From the NCBI RefSeq assembly GCF_008923365.1, contig NZ_WBMR01000001.1, positions 124,001-188,000 of the forward strand: a stretch of DNA of 64,000 bases, written 5' to 3'. This DNA comes from Actinomadura montaniterrae. Its GTDB lineage: Bacteria; Actinomycetota; Actinomycetes; Streptosporangiales; Streptosporangiaceae. The notes under the pieces were generated by a model. The model was not told the origin of the DNA and did no database searches. It saw only the letters and a program-made list of their open reading frames with translations. A program made the translations under genes and the position numbers. Of this stretch, positions 33,921 to 42,033 are shown one piece after another (the stretch's first letter is position 1; every line of letters starts with the position of its first letter).

Positions 33921-34068
33921 ACCCCCGGCGCGAGACCATGCTCCGAGCGTTCATCCGCCTTCTGACCTGCGCCGTTCAACTCACGTCCGGCGACCGATGC
34001 GGGCCGTCCGGCCATGCTCCTACCGTCGACGCCATCACCGGAACACCTCGGACGGACGGAGAACGGCC

Positions 34069-34818
34069 ATGCTTCTGGAGAACAAGACCGCGGTCATCTA
34101 CGGCGGCGGCGGCGCGATCGGCGGCGCCATGGCACGCGGCTTCGCCGCCGAGGGCGCGCGCGTCTTCCTCGCCGGCCGCACCCCGGCGACGCTCGACGCG
34201 GTCGCCGACGACATCCGGGCCGCCGGCGGCCTCGCCGAGACGGCCCGGGTGGACGCCCTGGACGGCGACGCCGTCAACGGCTGGGTCGACTCCGTCGTGG
34301 AGACCGCCGGCAGCGTCGACGTCTCGGTCAACGTCATCTCCCACGAGACGCTGTTCGGTCCCCTGCTGGAGCTGCCGGCCGACGCCTTCGCCCGGTCCCT
34401 GGAGAAGATCGCCCGCACCCTCATGCTGACCACGCAGGCCGCCGCCCGCCACATGGTCAAGCAGGGCTCGGGCGTGATCCTGCACTTCGGCGGCTCCGAC
34501 AGCGGGAACCGCTCGCCCGGCCTCGGGAACGTCCAGGTCGGCTGCGAGATGGTCGAGGCGATGCGGCGGCAGTGGGCGTGCGAGCTCGGGCCGCACTCGG
34601 TCCGCGTCCTGTCGATGAAGACCGGGGGCGTCGCCGAGTCCATGCCGGACGGGCCGGAGATGGCGCCGGTCAAGCAGCAGATGGTCGACGCCACGCTCCT
34701 CAAGCGCGCGACCACCCTGGCGGACGTGAGCCGCATCGCCGCCTTCCTGGTGTCCGACCACGCCGCCACCATGACCTCGACGCAGGTGAACATCTCCGCC
34801 GGCGCCCTCGTCGACTGA
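34069..34818 (+). CDS. SDR-fold protein lacking the Tyr-Lys catalytic pair
   Basis: 249 residues. The cofactor loop GGGGAIGGAMARGF near 13 and the overall SDR pattern (ELGPHSVRVLSMKTGGV) are clear. Aligned against the usual YxxSK, the segment around residue 155 reads VQVGCEMVEAM, so Tyr becomes Val and Lys becomes Cys; a Ser in FGGSDSG remains. Classical oxidoreductase chemistry is therefore doubtful. It begins at ATG 34069 after an ACGGAGAACGGCC leader. Possibly a binding or regulatory SDR, or one using another mechanism. Confidence 0.82.
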   Translation: MLLENKTAVIYGGGGAIGGAMARGFAAEGARVFLAGRTPATLDAVADDIRAAGGLAETARVDALDGDAVNGWVDSVVETAGSVDVSVNVISHETLFGPLLELPADAFARSLEKIARTLMLTTQAAARHMVKQGSGVILHFGGSDSGNRSPGLGNVQVGCEMVEAMRRQWACELGPHSVRVLSMKTGGVAESMPDGPEMAPVKQQMVDATLLKRATTLADVSRIAAFLVSDHAATMTSTQVNISAGALVD

Positions 34819-34834
34819 CCGGATCCGTGCCCCG

Positions 34835-34871
34835 CGACCCCGCCGCCGGTGAACCGGCACAGGCGGGGTCG
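34835..34871. terminator. Bidirectional terminator
   Basis: 10-bp perfect stem (34835-34844 with 34862-34871) whose 17-base loop contains a second small hairpin. It lies between convergent SDR (34818) and aldo/keto reductase (34880) genes. Confidence 0.75.
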
Positions 34872-34879
34872 CCGGCGTG

Positions 34880-35902
34880 TCAGGCGGCGCTGCGTTCGCC
34901 GGCGGGGCGGCGGCGGAGGCTCGCCTGCTGGAGGGCCGGCGGCACGTATGCCTGGTCGAGCGTCCCGACGTCGGTGCCCGGCGGGACGATCTCGTCGATC
35001 CGGTCGAGGACGTCGTCGGTGAGCGCCACGTCGATGCCGGCGAGCAGGTCGTCGAGGTGGCTCATCGTGCGCGGTCCGACGATCGCGCTGGTCACGCCGG
35101 GATGAGCGATCGTGAACGCCATGGCGAGGTGGGTCGGCGGCAGGCCCGCCTCGCCGGCGAGGGAGACGAACCGCTCGACGGCGTCGAGGCGGCGCTCGTC
35201 GTTGAGATGCTTGAAGAGGCCGGCGCGGCGCAGCTCGTTCCGCCGGCCCTTGCGGACGCGCCCGGTGAGCAGCCCCTGCCCGAGCGGGCCCCACACCAGG
35301 GCGCCCACCCCGTAGTGCTCGGCGACCGGCAGCACCTCGCGCTCGATGCCGCGGCTGAGCAGCGAGTACGGCGGCTGCTCGGTGCGGAACCGTTGCAGGC
35401 CGCGCCGTTCGGCGACCCACTGGGCTTTGACGATGTCGGACGCCGGCATGTTGGACGTCCCGATCGCACGGACCTTGCCGCTGTGGATCAGGTCGGAGAG
35501 CGCGGAGAGCGTCTCCTCGATGTCCGTGGCGGGGTCCGGCCGGTGGATCTGGTAGAGGTCGATGTGGTCGGTCCGCAGGCGGCGCAGCGAGTTCTCGACC
35601 GCGGTCATGATCCAGCGCCGGGACGCGCCCTGCTGGTTGGGGTCGTCACCCAGCGGGCGGCTCACCTTCGTCGCGAGGACGACATTGTCCCGTCGCCCCT
35701 TGAGCGCCTTGCCGACGACCTCCTCGGAGTCGCCGTAGGCGTCGGCGGTGTCGATGAGGTTGATCCCCGCGTCCAGCGCCTTGTGGATGATGCGGGCCGA
35801 GTCGTCGGGGTCGGAGTTCCCGACGGACGTGGCGAACATCAAGGCGCCGAGCCCATAGGGGCTGACCTTGATGCCCGTCCGGCCGAGCGTGCGGTACCGC
35901 AT
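34880..35902 (-). CDS. Aldo/keto reductase
   Basis: 340 residues of the AKR superfamily (YajO/YghZ-like group). The N-terminus is MRYRTLGRTGIKVSPYGLG. Asp and Tyr of the active site appear in NLIDTADAYGDSEEVVGKAL near 52-70, the catalytic Lys in VVLATKVSRPLG, His in HIDLYQIHRPDP near 130, and the C-terminal cofactor site in IVGPRTMSHLDDLL. NADPH-dependent reduction of aldehydes or ketones is expected. It is divergent from the MmyB-like regulator at 36153, a frequent pairing for regulation. Confidence 0.92.
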   Translation of the reverse strand: MRYRTLGRTGIKVSPYGLGALMFATSVGNSDPDDSARIIHKALDAGINLIDTADAYGDSEEVVGKALKGRRDNVVLATKVSRPLGDDPNQQGASRRWIMTAVENSLRRLRTDHIDLYQIHRPDPATDIEETLSALSDLIHSGKVRAIGTSNMPASDIVKAQWVAERRGLQRFRTEQPPYSLLSRGIEREVLPVAEHYGVGALVWGPLGQGLLTGRVRKGRRNELRRAGLFKHLNDERRLDAVERFVSLAGEAGLPPTHLAMAFTIAHPGVTSAIVGPRTMSHLDDLLAGIDVALTDDVLDRIDEIVPPGTDVGTLDQAYVPPALQQASLRRRPAGERSAA

Positions 35903-36098
35903 GTGAGTCTTCCCTTCTTCGCGACCGAACGGTCTGCGTTGCCGATGAATCAGCGGAAGGCGGATGGACTGTCATGCAGATGCCGCGTAAGGCACGCGAC
36001 ACCCGTCCTCGTCTCGTCGCGCCAGCGAGGTGCCGCCGGTCCGCCGAGCCGGCTTCCAGCGTGCGGCGGTGCGGGGATGGGCGGGAGAGACGTCCTTA

Positions 36099-36140
36099 TC
36101 CGGGGACGGGGCGTCCCTGGCTGCGCCCGGCGTCCCCGGA
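36099..36140. promoter_or_regulatory. Inverted repeat ahead of the MmyB-like regulator
   Basis: Perfect 10-bp inverted repeat TCCGGGGACG (36099-36108) and CGTCCCCGGA (36131-36140), 22 bases apart, ending 12 bases before the GTG start. It is a plausible operator for autoregulation and for the divergent aldo/keto reductase. Confidence 0.45.
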
Positions 36141-36152
36141 CATCATGGAGGT

Positions 36153-36995
36153 GTGGACAGAACCGAACTGGCCGACTTCCTGCGCCACTGCCGTATCCGG
36201 CTCGCCCCCGCCGACGTGGGACTGCCGCAGGGCGTGCGGCGCCGCACCCCGGGACTGCGCCGCGAGGAGGTGGCGCAGCTGGCGGGCATGTCCACCGACC
36301 ACTACACCCGGCTGGAGCAGGCCAGGGGTTCACGCCCGTCCCGCCAGATGCTCTCCGCCGTCGCCCGCGCGCTGCGGCTGACCAGCGACGAACGGGACCA
36401 CCTGTTCCACCTGGCCGGCGAGCAGCCCCCGCGCAACCATCCGGCCACCGACCACGTCCGCCCCGGCCTGCTCCTCCTCCTCGACCGGCTGACCGACACT
36501 CCCGCCCAGGTCGTGAACGACGGCGGCGACATCCTCGCGCAGAACCCGATGGCCAAGGCGCTCCACGGCGACGCCTCCGCCCTCCCCGAGCAGCAGCGGA
36601 ACATCGTCTGGCGCTACTTCACCGACCCCTCCGCACGGGAACTGTTTCCAGTCGAGGACCATGACCGCGCCGCCCGCGTGGCGGTGGCGGACCTGCGCGC
36701 CGCACTCGCCCGCCGCCCGCGCGACCCGCGGCTCACAGCGCTCGTGCGCAGGCTCCGCGCCCGCAGCGACGAGTTCGCCGCACTGTGGGACGCCCATCAC
36801 GTCGCCGTACGCCGCGCCGACACCAAACGCTTCCAGCACCCCATCGTCGGCCTGCTGGAACTGGACTGCGAGGTAGTGCTGACCCCAGAGCACGACCAGC
36901 GGCTCGTCATCCACACCGCCCGCCCGGGCACCACCTCCTACGAACGGCTGGAACTGCTGCGCGTCGTCGGCCTCCAGGACCTGACACGGGCATAG
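36153..36995 (+). CDS. XRE-family regulator with MmyB-like ligand domain
   Basis: 280 residues from GTG 36153 behind a GGAG site. The helix-turn-helix covers about 30-85 (GLRREEVAQLAGMSTDHYTR, LEQARGSRPSRQML). The C-terminal half (about 105-275) has the MmyB-like fold, with VVNDGGDILAQNPMAKAL and YFTDPSARELFP, thought to bind fatty acid-like or small hydrophobic ligands. Such genes typically control an adjacent short-chain or aldo/keto reductase, matching the divergent gene here. Confidence 0.92.
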   Translation: MDRTELADFLRHCRIRLAPADVGLPQGVRRRTPGLRREEVAQLAGMSTDHYTRLEQARGSRPSRQMLSAVARALRLTSDERDHLFHLAGEQPPRNHPATDHVRPGLLLLLDRLTDTPAQVVNDGGDILAQNPMAKALHGDASALPEQQRNIVWRYFTDPSARELFPVEDHDRAARVAVADLRAALARRPRDPRLTALVRRLRARSDEFAALWDAHHVAVRRADTKRFQHPIVGLLELDCEVVLTPEHDQRLVIHTARPGTTSYERLELLRVVGLQDLTRA

Positions 36996-37164
36996 CCGCA
37001 CGCGGGGCACGGACCTCCCCGGCCTGGCCCGCACTCAGTCGATCATGAACCAGTTGCCGTGCCGGTACGACAGCGTCACCCGCCCAGGTCGTGCTCGGTG
37101 AACCTGGCGTTGGAGACCACGGCGCGCGTCGGAGAACATGCGTGGCCGGCTTTACGCGCGTGTC

Positions 37165-37776
37165 TCAGATCGGCCTGGCCTTGCCGGACGCGGCGTGAGC
37201 CTGCAGCAGGCCGTCGACGCCTCGCAGGAAGGTCTCGCAGATCAGTTCGGGGTCGAAGAGGCAGCCGGCGGCCATGGCGCCGTCGCGCAGCATCACGAAG
37301 TGCCGGGCGGCGGGTTCGGCGGGCGTCTCCCCGACGCGTGCCAGCAGTTCGGTCACGGTGTCCAGGAACCATTGCCGGTGGGCGATGACGGCCTTGTGTA
37401 CCGGGTGATCGGGGTCGGAGTATTCGGCGGCGGCGTTGAGGAACGCGCATCCCCGGAAGCCGGGGGAGCGGATGCCTTGCGCGATGGACTCGCCGAGGGC
37501 CCGGACGGTGTCGGTCGCCGCCAGCCCGCGGGTGGCGGCATCGTCCACCTGGGCGCGGGTGGCCTGGTCGACTTCGGCCAGATAGGCGAGGACGAGGTCC
37601 TCCTTGCTGGAGAAGTGCCGGTAGAGGGTGGCCCGCGTGACCTGCGCTTCGGCGACGATCCGGTCGATCCCGACCGAGTGGATCCCCTCTGTGTAGAAGA
37701 TCCGGGTCGCCGTGGCGAGCAGGCGGGAGCGCGCCTCGGAGGGCCGGCCTGCGGGTTCTTGCCTCATGGGGGACAT
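37165..37776 (-). CDS. TetR-family regulator
   Basis: 203 residues. The N-terminal helix-turn-helix is visible as RLLATATRIFYTEGIHSVGI, then VTRATLYRHFSSKEDLVLAY, and the C-terminal domain is of the TetR_C type with GCAFLNAAAEY near 110. Palindromic AGAACGTTC sites lie between it and the divergent membrane protein (37790-37855), indicating that it represses both itself and that gene. Confidence 0.92.
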   Translation of the reverse strand: MSPMRQEPAGRPSEARSRLLATATRIFYTEGIHSVGIDRIVAEAQVTRATLYRHFSSKEDLVLAYLAEVDQATRAQVDDAATRGLAATDTVRALGESIAQGIRSPGFRGCAFLNAAAEYSDPDHPVHKAVIAHRQWFLDTVTELLARVGETPAEPAARHFVMLRDGAMAAGCLFDPELICETFLRGVDGLLQAHAASGKARPI

Positions 37777-37789
37777 CCTAGCGAGAGGT

Positions 37790-37855
37790 AGAACGTTCGG
37801 TCTTGACAGGTGTGCGGCGGCGCTGCGACGCTGAGCGAGACAGAACGTTCGTTCT
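37790..37855. promoter_or_regulatory. Paired TetR operators with overlapping -35
   Basis: AGAACGTTCGTTCT (37842-37855) is a perfect 14-base palindrome. AGAACGTTCGGTCT (37790-37803) is the same with one mismatch, 52 bases away. A TTGACA -35 (37803-37808) for the rightward gene starts on the last base of the left operator. The arrangement suits one repressor shutting both divergent promoters. Confidence 0.65.
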
Positions 37856-37880
37856 CTCTCGTCGGTCGAAAGGGACCACC

Positions 37881-38456
37881 GTGACCACCATCGCTTCGCG
37901 CGGCATCGCCGGTACCGCCTTCAGCCTGCGGCGGCTGTACTTCGTCCGCTTCGGATTCGCCATCGTCTGGGCCCTCGCGATGTTCACGACGGTCTCGGAC
38001 CTGGGTCCGCTCGCGGTCACCCTGCTCGTGCTGTATCCGCTGTTCGACGTGGCCGCCGCCGTCATCGACGCCCGCGCGTCGCGCACCACCGGATCGCCCG
38101 TGCTGCTGTACGTGAACATCGCGGTCAGCCTGCTCACCACCGCCGGCGTGGCCGCCGCCTGCGCGTCCGGTATTCCGGCGGTGCTGCGGGTGTGGGGCGC
38201 GTGGGCGGTCGTGGCCGGGCTGGTCCAGCTGATCGTGGGCGTCACCCGCCGCACGATGGGCGGCCAGTGGCCCATGATCATCAGCGGTGCGATCTCCGTG
38301 CTCGCCGGCGGCTCGTTCATCGTCGGCGCCTCCGCGGACGACCCGACCCTGACCAACGCGGCCGGCTACGCCATCCCCGGCGGCATCTTCTTCCTGATCT
38401 CGGCCATCCGTCTCGGCCGGGCCGCGAACGGGGGCCGGCACAGCGTCAACTCCTGA
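37881..38456 (+). CDS. Membrane protein, DUF308-like
   Basis: 191 residues from GTG 37881, behind AAAGGGACCACC. About six transmembrane helices: LYFVRFGFAIVWALAMFTTV, a helix around VLYPLFDVAAAVID, YVNIAVSLLTTAGVAAAC, VWGAWAVVAGLVQLIVGV and two more ending in GGIFFLISAI. The pattern resembles the DUF308/HdeD-like four-to-six helix families. The function is unknown. It is controlled by the divergent TetR protein if the operators above are real. Confidence 0.8.
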   Translation: MTTIASRGIAGTAFSLRRLYFVRFGFAIVWALAMFTTVSDLGPLAVTLLVLYPLFDVAAAVIDARASRTTGSPVLLYVNIAVSLLTTAGVAAACASGIPAVLRVWGAWAVVAGLVQLIVGVTRRTMGGQWPMIISGAISVLAGGSFIVGASADDPTLTNAAGYAIPGGIFFLISAIRLGRAANGGRHSVNS

Positions 38457-38546
38457 CCTGGAACCGCCGCATTCACGATCCGCCTCGAACCTTCATACAG
38501 ACACGAGCGTCTATATGGGCATGGTTGCCTCACAGGACGAGGAAGC

Positions 38547-39464
38547 ATGATGCGGACTCCACGGCGGATCGCCGGACTCCTGGCCGCCCTGCCCCTGGCC
38601 GCCCTCCTGACGGCCACCGGGTCGCCGCAGGCGCTGGCCGACCCCGCCTACCAGGAACTGTGCGCCGGCCCGGTCGCCGAACTCCAGGCGATACAGGCGC
38701 GCATCCGAGAGCACAACGCCCGCCCCCACACCGGCCCCTACAGCGCGGCGGCCGCCGCCTACGACGCCGAGGCGGCCACCTTGAGGGGCGAGCAGAACCG
38801 CGCCCTCTCGCGGCTCATGGCCTGCGAGCGGAGTCTCGACCAGATGCAGGCCCGGTATCCGAGATCGACCATCATGAGCCCGTCGGCGGACGACGTCACC
38901 AAGATCGAGACGGCGCTCAAGAAGGTGACGGACGCGGAGAAGCAGGCCGCCACGCGCTGGAACGCCAAGACCTACGACTACCTCAAGTACGGACAGGGAA
39001 AGAGCGGGATGACCAAGCGGGTGGACCGGCAGCCCGCCAAACTCCCGCCGTCCGTCTACAGCGTTTACAAGGCGCTCGACCAAACGCGCCCCACGTTTCC
39101 GAAGACCGCCTACCTGCAAGGAGTGCAGGCGCCGAAGACGGGAACGCCCGACCCCGCCTACCCGCCTTCGAGCGGCCGGTTGGTCAACAGCACGCACATG
39201 GACCACATCGTCCCGCTGCGGCGGCTCGTGTCCATGCGCGGCTTTCTGAAACTGACCCCCAGCAACATGTACATCGTCGCGAACTCGCCCGCCAACGGCC
39301 AATGGCTCTCCGGCTCGGCGAACCTCTCCAAAGGCTCGGGAAGCGCGGCGCTCACCTCCGGCACCTCGCCCGCGTGGCGGCAGCAGCAGGCCCGGCTCCG
39401 GCAGAAGGCCGAAACCGAACTCCAGGAACTCATCGACGCGCTGCTCAAGAGCCAGAGGAGCTGA
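38547..39464 (+). CDS. Secreted HNH-type (His-Me finger) nuclease-like protein
   Basis: 305 residues. The signal peptide is RRIAGLLAALPLAALLTATG with cleavage after QALA. A coiled-coil-prone region covers about 40-140. The nuclease motif is THMDHIVPLRRL near residue 217, followed by LTPSNMYIVANSPANGQW, which supplies the Asn and His/Asn positions of the HNH/McrA fold. A C-terminal basic helix completes it. This is probably an exported DNase. It is followed 6 bases later by a membrane-anchored partner, so a toxin/immunity or nutrient-scavenging pair is possible. Confidence 0.8.
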   Translation: MMRTPRRIAGLLAALPLAALLTATGSPQALADPAYQELCAGPVAELQAIQARIREHNARPHTGPYSAAAAAYDAEAATLRGEQNRALSRLMACERSLDQMQARYPRSTIMSPSADDVTKIETALKKVTDAEKQAATRWNAKTYDYLKYGQGKSGMTKRVDRQPAKLPPSVYSVYKALDQTRPTFPKTAYLQGVQAPKTGTPDPAYPPSSGRLVNSTHMDHIVPLRRLVSMRGFLKLTPSNMYIVANSPANGQWLSGSANLSKGSGSAALTSGTSPAWRQQQARLRQKAETELQELIDALLKSQRS

Positions 39465-39470
39465 TCCGAG

Positions 39471-39938
39471 ATGTACGACCAGATCCAGAACCCGGGCCCG
39501 CCGCTCCCGCCTGCCCCAGGGCACGGCCGGCGGCGCCACAGGTTCGTGCTGCTCGCTGGAGCGCTCACCGTGCTGGCCGTGTTCACCGGAGCCGCCGTCT
39601 ACGGCGTCCACTGGTGGACGCACCGGGACGAGAGGCAGGTCAGCAGCGCGGTGACGGATTTCGCGCACGCGGTCGACCGCGAGGACTCGGCCACGGCGCT
39701 CGGCCTCATGTGCGCCGAGGAGAAGCAGAGCGCCGTCGAGTCCGGGGCCTCCACGACCGATCACGGCCTCGCCTCCCGCTACGAACGGCCGGTGAAGACC
39801 TCCGACATCAAGATCTCCGGTGACCTGGCCCGGGTGCGGCTGACGCGCCCCTCCCAGCAGCCCGCAACGCTCTACCTCCGCAAAGAGGGCGGGACGTGGA
39901 AGCTGTGCGACCCGGAGCGGCAGAGCCCGCCGCAGTGA
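39471..39938 (+). CDS. Membrane-anchored extracytoplasmic protein next to the nuclease
   Basis: 155 residues. A proline-rich cytoplasmic N-terminus (PGPPLPPAPGHGRRRH) is followed by one transmembrane helix (about 26-48, FVLLAGALTVLAVFTGAAV) and an outside domain of about 105 residues with two Cys. The domain looks like the NTF2-like/DUF4878 type (VTDFAHAVDREDSATALGLM and later LRKEGGTWKLCD). It starts 6 bases after the nuclease stop, so the genes are co-transcribed. It could bind the nuclease; that is inference. Confidence 0.78.
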   Translation: MYDQIQNPGPPLPPAPGHGRRRHRFVLLAGALTVLAVFTGAAVYGVHWWTHRDERQVSSAVTDFAHAVDREDSATALGLMCAEEKQSAVESGASTTDHGLASRYERPVKTSDIKISGDLARVRLTRPSQQPATLYLRKEGGTWKLCDPERQSPPQ

Positions 39939-39948
39939 CCCGACCCCC

Positions 39949-39994
39949 GGCGCCCTTGCCGGACCGCCCCGTGGGCCGGTCCGGCAAGGGCGCC
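39949..39994. terminator. Strong bidirectional terminator
   Basis: Perfect 18-bp stem (39949-39966 with 39977-39994) and 10-base loop, starting 10 bases after the stop at 39938 and facing the convergent gene ending at 40027. Confidence 0.9.
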
Positions 39995-40026
39995 GCGGCC
40001 TGCCATGCCCCTGAGCGCGGCTTTCG

Positions 40027-40710
40027 TCACCTCCGGCGGCGCTTCTGGCGACGCTGCTTGGTGGGGGAGCGCTGTTGCGGTGCCTTCTTGCGGGCGGGTT
40101 CTTGCCGGGGATTGCGGCCACGGGAGCTGTTGGGGGTACGGCCGCGGACGATGCCGATCAGCTCCTCCATGAGATCGGTCGTCTCGACCTCGAGCCAGGC
40201 CAGGCCGATCTGGGACTGAGGAGCGTCGGTCACGGGCCGGTAGGTGACGTCTTTGCGGTGGTGGAGGCGGGCCAGGGACTGCGGGACCAGCAGGACGCCG
40301 GCTCCCGACGCCACCAGCCCGACCGCGCCGGCGGTGCTCTCCGGACGGGTGAAGGCAGCTTGCCCGGGGCGGTCGTCCCAGGCCAAGACGTCGTCGAGCG
40401 GCTCGAACACGTCCTCGTCGGCGAGATCGGCGAGCTCCACCTCCTCCACCGCGGCCACCGCGTGATCCTTGGGCACCACGACCACGGTCGTCTCCAGGTA
40501 CAGCGGGATCACATGGAGGGCCTCGCGGTCGACGGGCAGGCGGACGAACGCCGCGTCCACGCCGCCGTTCCGCAGCAGCGGGACGACCTCGGCCGCCGGC
40601 GTCTGGAGCAGGCGAAGCGGCACCTCCCGGACCCGCTCGGCCCACACCCCGGCCCACTTCCCGGGCGTCACCCCCGGCACGTAGGCCAGCCGGAACTCAC
40701 CATCGGTCAC
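40027..40710 (-). CDS. LysR substrate-binding-domain protein without a DNA-binding domain
   Basis: 227 residues. The sequence starts directly in the LysR effector domain (FRLAYVPGVTPGKW), continues with VDAAFVRLPVDREALHVIPL and ends with a 45-residue Lys/Arg-rich tail finishing RQKRRRR. There is no helix-turn-helix upstream; only 55 bases separate it from the divergent DUF5997 gene. In actinomycetes this headless LysR domain commonly pairs with DUF5997. The basic tail may contact nucleic acid. Role unknown. Confidence 0.85.
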   Translation of the reverse strand: MTDGEFRLAYVPGVTPGKWAGVWAERVREVPLRLLQTPAAEVVPLLRNGGVDAAFVRLPVDREALHVIPLYLETTVVVVPKDHAVAAVEEVELADLADEDVFEPLDDVLAWDDRPGQAAFTRPESTAGAVGLVASGAGVLLVPQSLARLHHRKDVTYRPVTDAPQSQIGLAWLEVETTDLMEELIGIVRGRTPNSSRGRNPRQEPARKKAPQQRSPTKQRRQKRRRR

Positions 40711-40765
40711 TCCGCCACCCTAGTCGCGTCCAGGCGATGCCCTCCCGCTGGCTACCCTTGAGGTC

Positions 40766-41149
40766 ATGGGCACGTCCAGAGCAAAGACCCCGCAGACCAT
40801 GAAGCCCGCGACCGCGGCCAAGAAGCTGGGGATCCTGCTGTCGGCAGCACCCGCCGAGTTCCAGGAAGGTCCCGTCTCCCGGGACGAACTGAACGCGCTG
40901 CAAGCCGACCCGCCCTCCTGGCTGGCGAACCTGCGCCGTGAGGGCCCGCACCCTCGCCAGGTCGTCGCCGCCAAGCTCCGCATCTCGATCTCCGGTCTGG
41001 CCCGCGCCGGCATCACGGGCCCCCTCACCACCGCCGAGATCGAGGACCTGAAGGCCGAAAGGCCCGACTGGCTCGAACGCGAGCAGGCCGTCCAAGCCGA
41101 GGTCCGCAAGGAGGAGCTCCGCGTCAAGCAGCAGCGCGCCAAGGCCTGA
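40766..41149 (+). CDS. DUF5997 family protein
   Basis: 127 residues. Segments MKPATAAKKLGILLSAAPAE, FQEGPVSRDELNALQADPP and LRREGPHPRQVVAAKLRIS match the small actinobacterial DUF5997 family as I recall it. It is highly charged and helical with a C-terminal Lys/Arg/Glu-rich helix and no membrane segment. It is divergently paired with the headless LysR-domain protein, as is usual for this family. Function unknown; a DNA- or RNA-binding role is possible given its charge. Confidence 0.8.
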   Translation: MGTSRAKTPQTMKPATAAKKLGILLSAAPAEFQEGPVSRDELNALQADPPSWLANLRREGPHPRQVVAAKLRISISGLARAGITGPLTTAEIEDLKAERPDWLEREQAVQAEVRKEELRVKQQRAKA

Positions 41150-41195
41150 CTCACGCGACGCCCCGCCCGCCGCCGGGCCGGGACGCATCGACAGG

Positions 41196-41687
41196 TCAGG
41201 TTCCCGGCCGCGGGGACGAGGGTGCCCAGCGGTCTGCCAGCAGCCTGAAGCTGGGCACGTCGTCGAGCGACACCGAGTATTCGTAGGTCCGTTCGTAGCC
41301 GATGCCGCTGATGCGCCACGCGCCGTCCGCGCAGCGCCGATACGTCTCCTCGTAGAAGGCGGATCCGCGGATCAGCACCCGGAACGCCTTGGCGATGACG
41401 GTGTCCTCCAGGCACCAGGTGCCCTCGGCCCGGTCGCCGTCGACCCGGATCTCGGGCTGGCCCGCGAAATGCACCGTGGTGATCTCGGGGCCGAGGTTGT
41501 CGCGCATGTAGTCGACGATGGCGTCGCGGCCCTCCAGGCGCAGCGGCTCGCCGACCGCGCGGGTCCCGTAGGCGCCCAGGGCGTCCTCGGTGAGGGTGTC
41601 GGCGAACCCGTCCCAGTCCTTCAGGTCCAGGCAGCGCAGGTAGCGGTACTTGACCTGACGGATCTCTTCCAGGGCGTTCAGATCCAT
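41196..41687 (-). CDS. SnoaL-like (NTF2-fold) protein
   Basis: 163 residues from ATG 41687. Characteristic sequences are MDLNALEEIRQVKYRYLRCL, WDGFADTLTEDALGAYG and DAIVDYMRDNLGPEITTVHF, the last containing the His that is catalytic in limonene-epoxide-hydrolase or scytalone-dehydratase-like relatives. A longer reading from 41894 is unlikely because the added part is of low family similarity. Small-molecule binding or isomerisation is the general role; no pathway is evident here. Confidence 0.85.
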   Translation of the reverse strand: MDLNALEEIRQVKYRYLRCLDLKDWDGFADTLTEDALGAYGTRAVGEPLRLEGRDAIVDYMRDNLGPEITTVHFAGQPEIRVDGDRAEGTWCLEDTVIAKAFRVLIRGSAFYEETYRRCADGAWRISGIGYERTYEYSVSLDDVPSFRLLADRWAPSSPRPGT

Positions 41688-41829
41688 GCGACGTAGCCTG
41701 CTCGCCCCCGCCGCCATTGACAAGATCGCGTCCCGATCGCCGAGACGGCCCCCGCTCGGCGTTCGGCAGGCCGGCCACGTTGCCGTCCCGGACTCGGCGA
41801 TGAGTGCTTCACGCGTAGGCGGCCGTGCT

Positions 41830-41867
41830 CGAAATGCTTTATGGAGAAAGTCCGGCCTCGCATTTCG
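41830..41867. repeat. Inverted repeat CGAAATGC / GCATTTCG
   Basis: Perfect 8-bp arms (41830-41837 and 41860-41867) separated by 22 bases, in the A/T-richer control region upstream of the aminotransferase. Possible operator. Confidence 0.4.
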
Positions 41868-41977
41868 TGATGTGCCTGCGGGCCCGCTCGTCACGTTGAA
41901 TTCACGAATGCGCTTTGCCCGTTCCGGCGTGTGCGTTGTGCTCGAGCGGGCGTTGTGGCGTCGCCTACAGTGCTGCT

Positions 41978-42000
41978 GAAGGCTTTTTTAAGAAGCCTTC
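41978..42000. promoter_or_regulatory. A/T-rich hairpin with T-run in leader of the aminotransferase set
   Basis: GAAGGCTT and AAGCCTTC (41978-41985, 41993-42000) form an 8-bp stem with a T-rich loop. A six-T run spans stem and loop. It could terminate transcription entering from the left or act as an attenuator. No T-box consensus was found beside it. Confidence 0.4.
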
Positions 42001-42007
42001 GATTGTG

Positions 42008-42033
42008 CTTAACGTGGCGACCGGCTTAACGTG
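42008..42033. repeat. Direct repeat CTTAACGTG x2
   Basis: Two exact 9-base copies (42008-42016, 42025-42033), 17 bases apart start to start, ending 38 bases before the TTG start. Spacing and place suggest a regulator site or promoter-proximal element. Confidence 0.45.

Noticed and set aside
29630..34015. A 1461-codon open frame on the minus strand
   Set aside because: It lies opposite the LAL regulator and pentapeptide gene, is low-complexity Arg/Gly/Val-rich and has no domain; an effect of the GC-biased third codon position.
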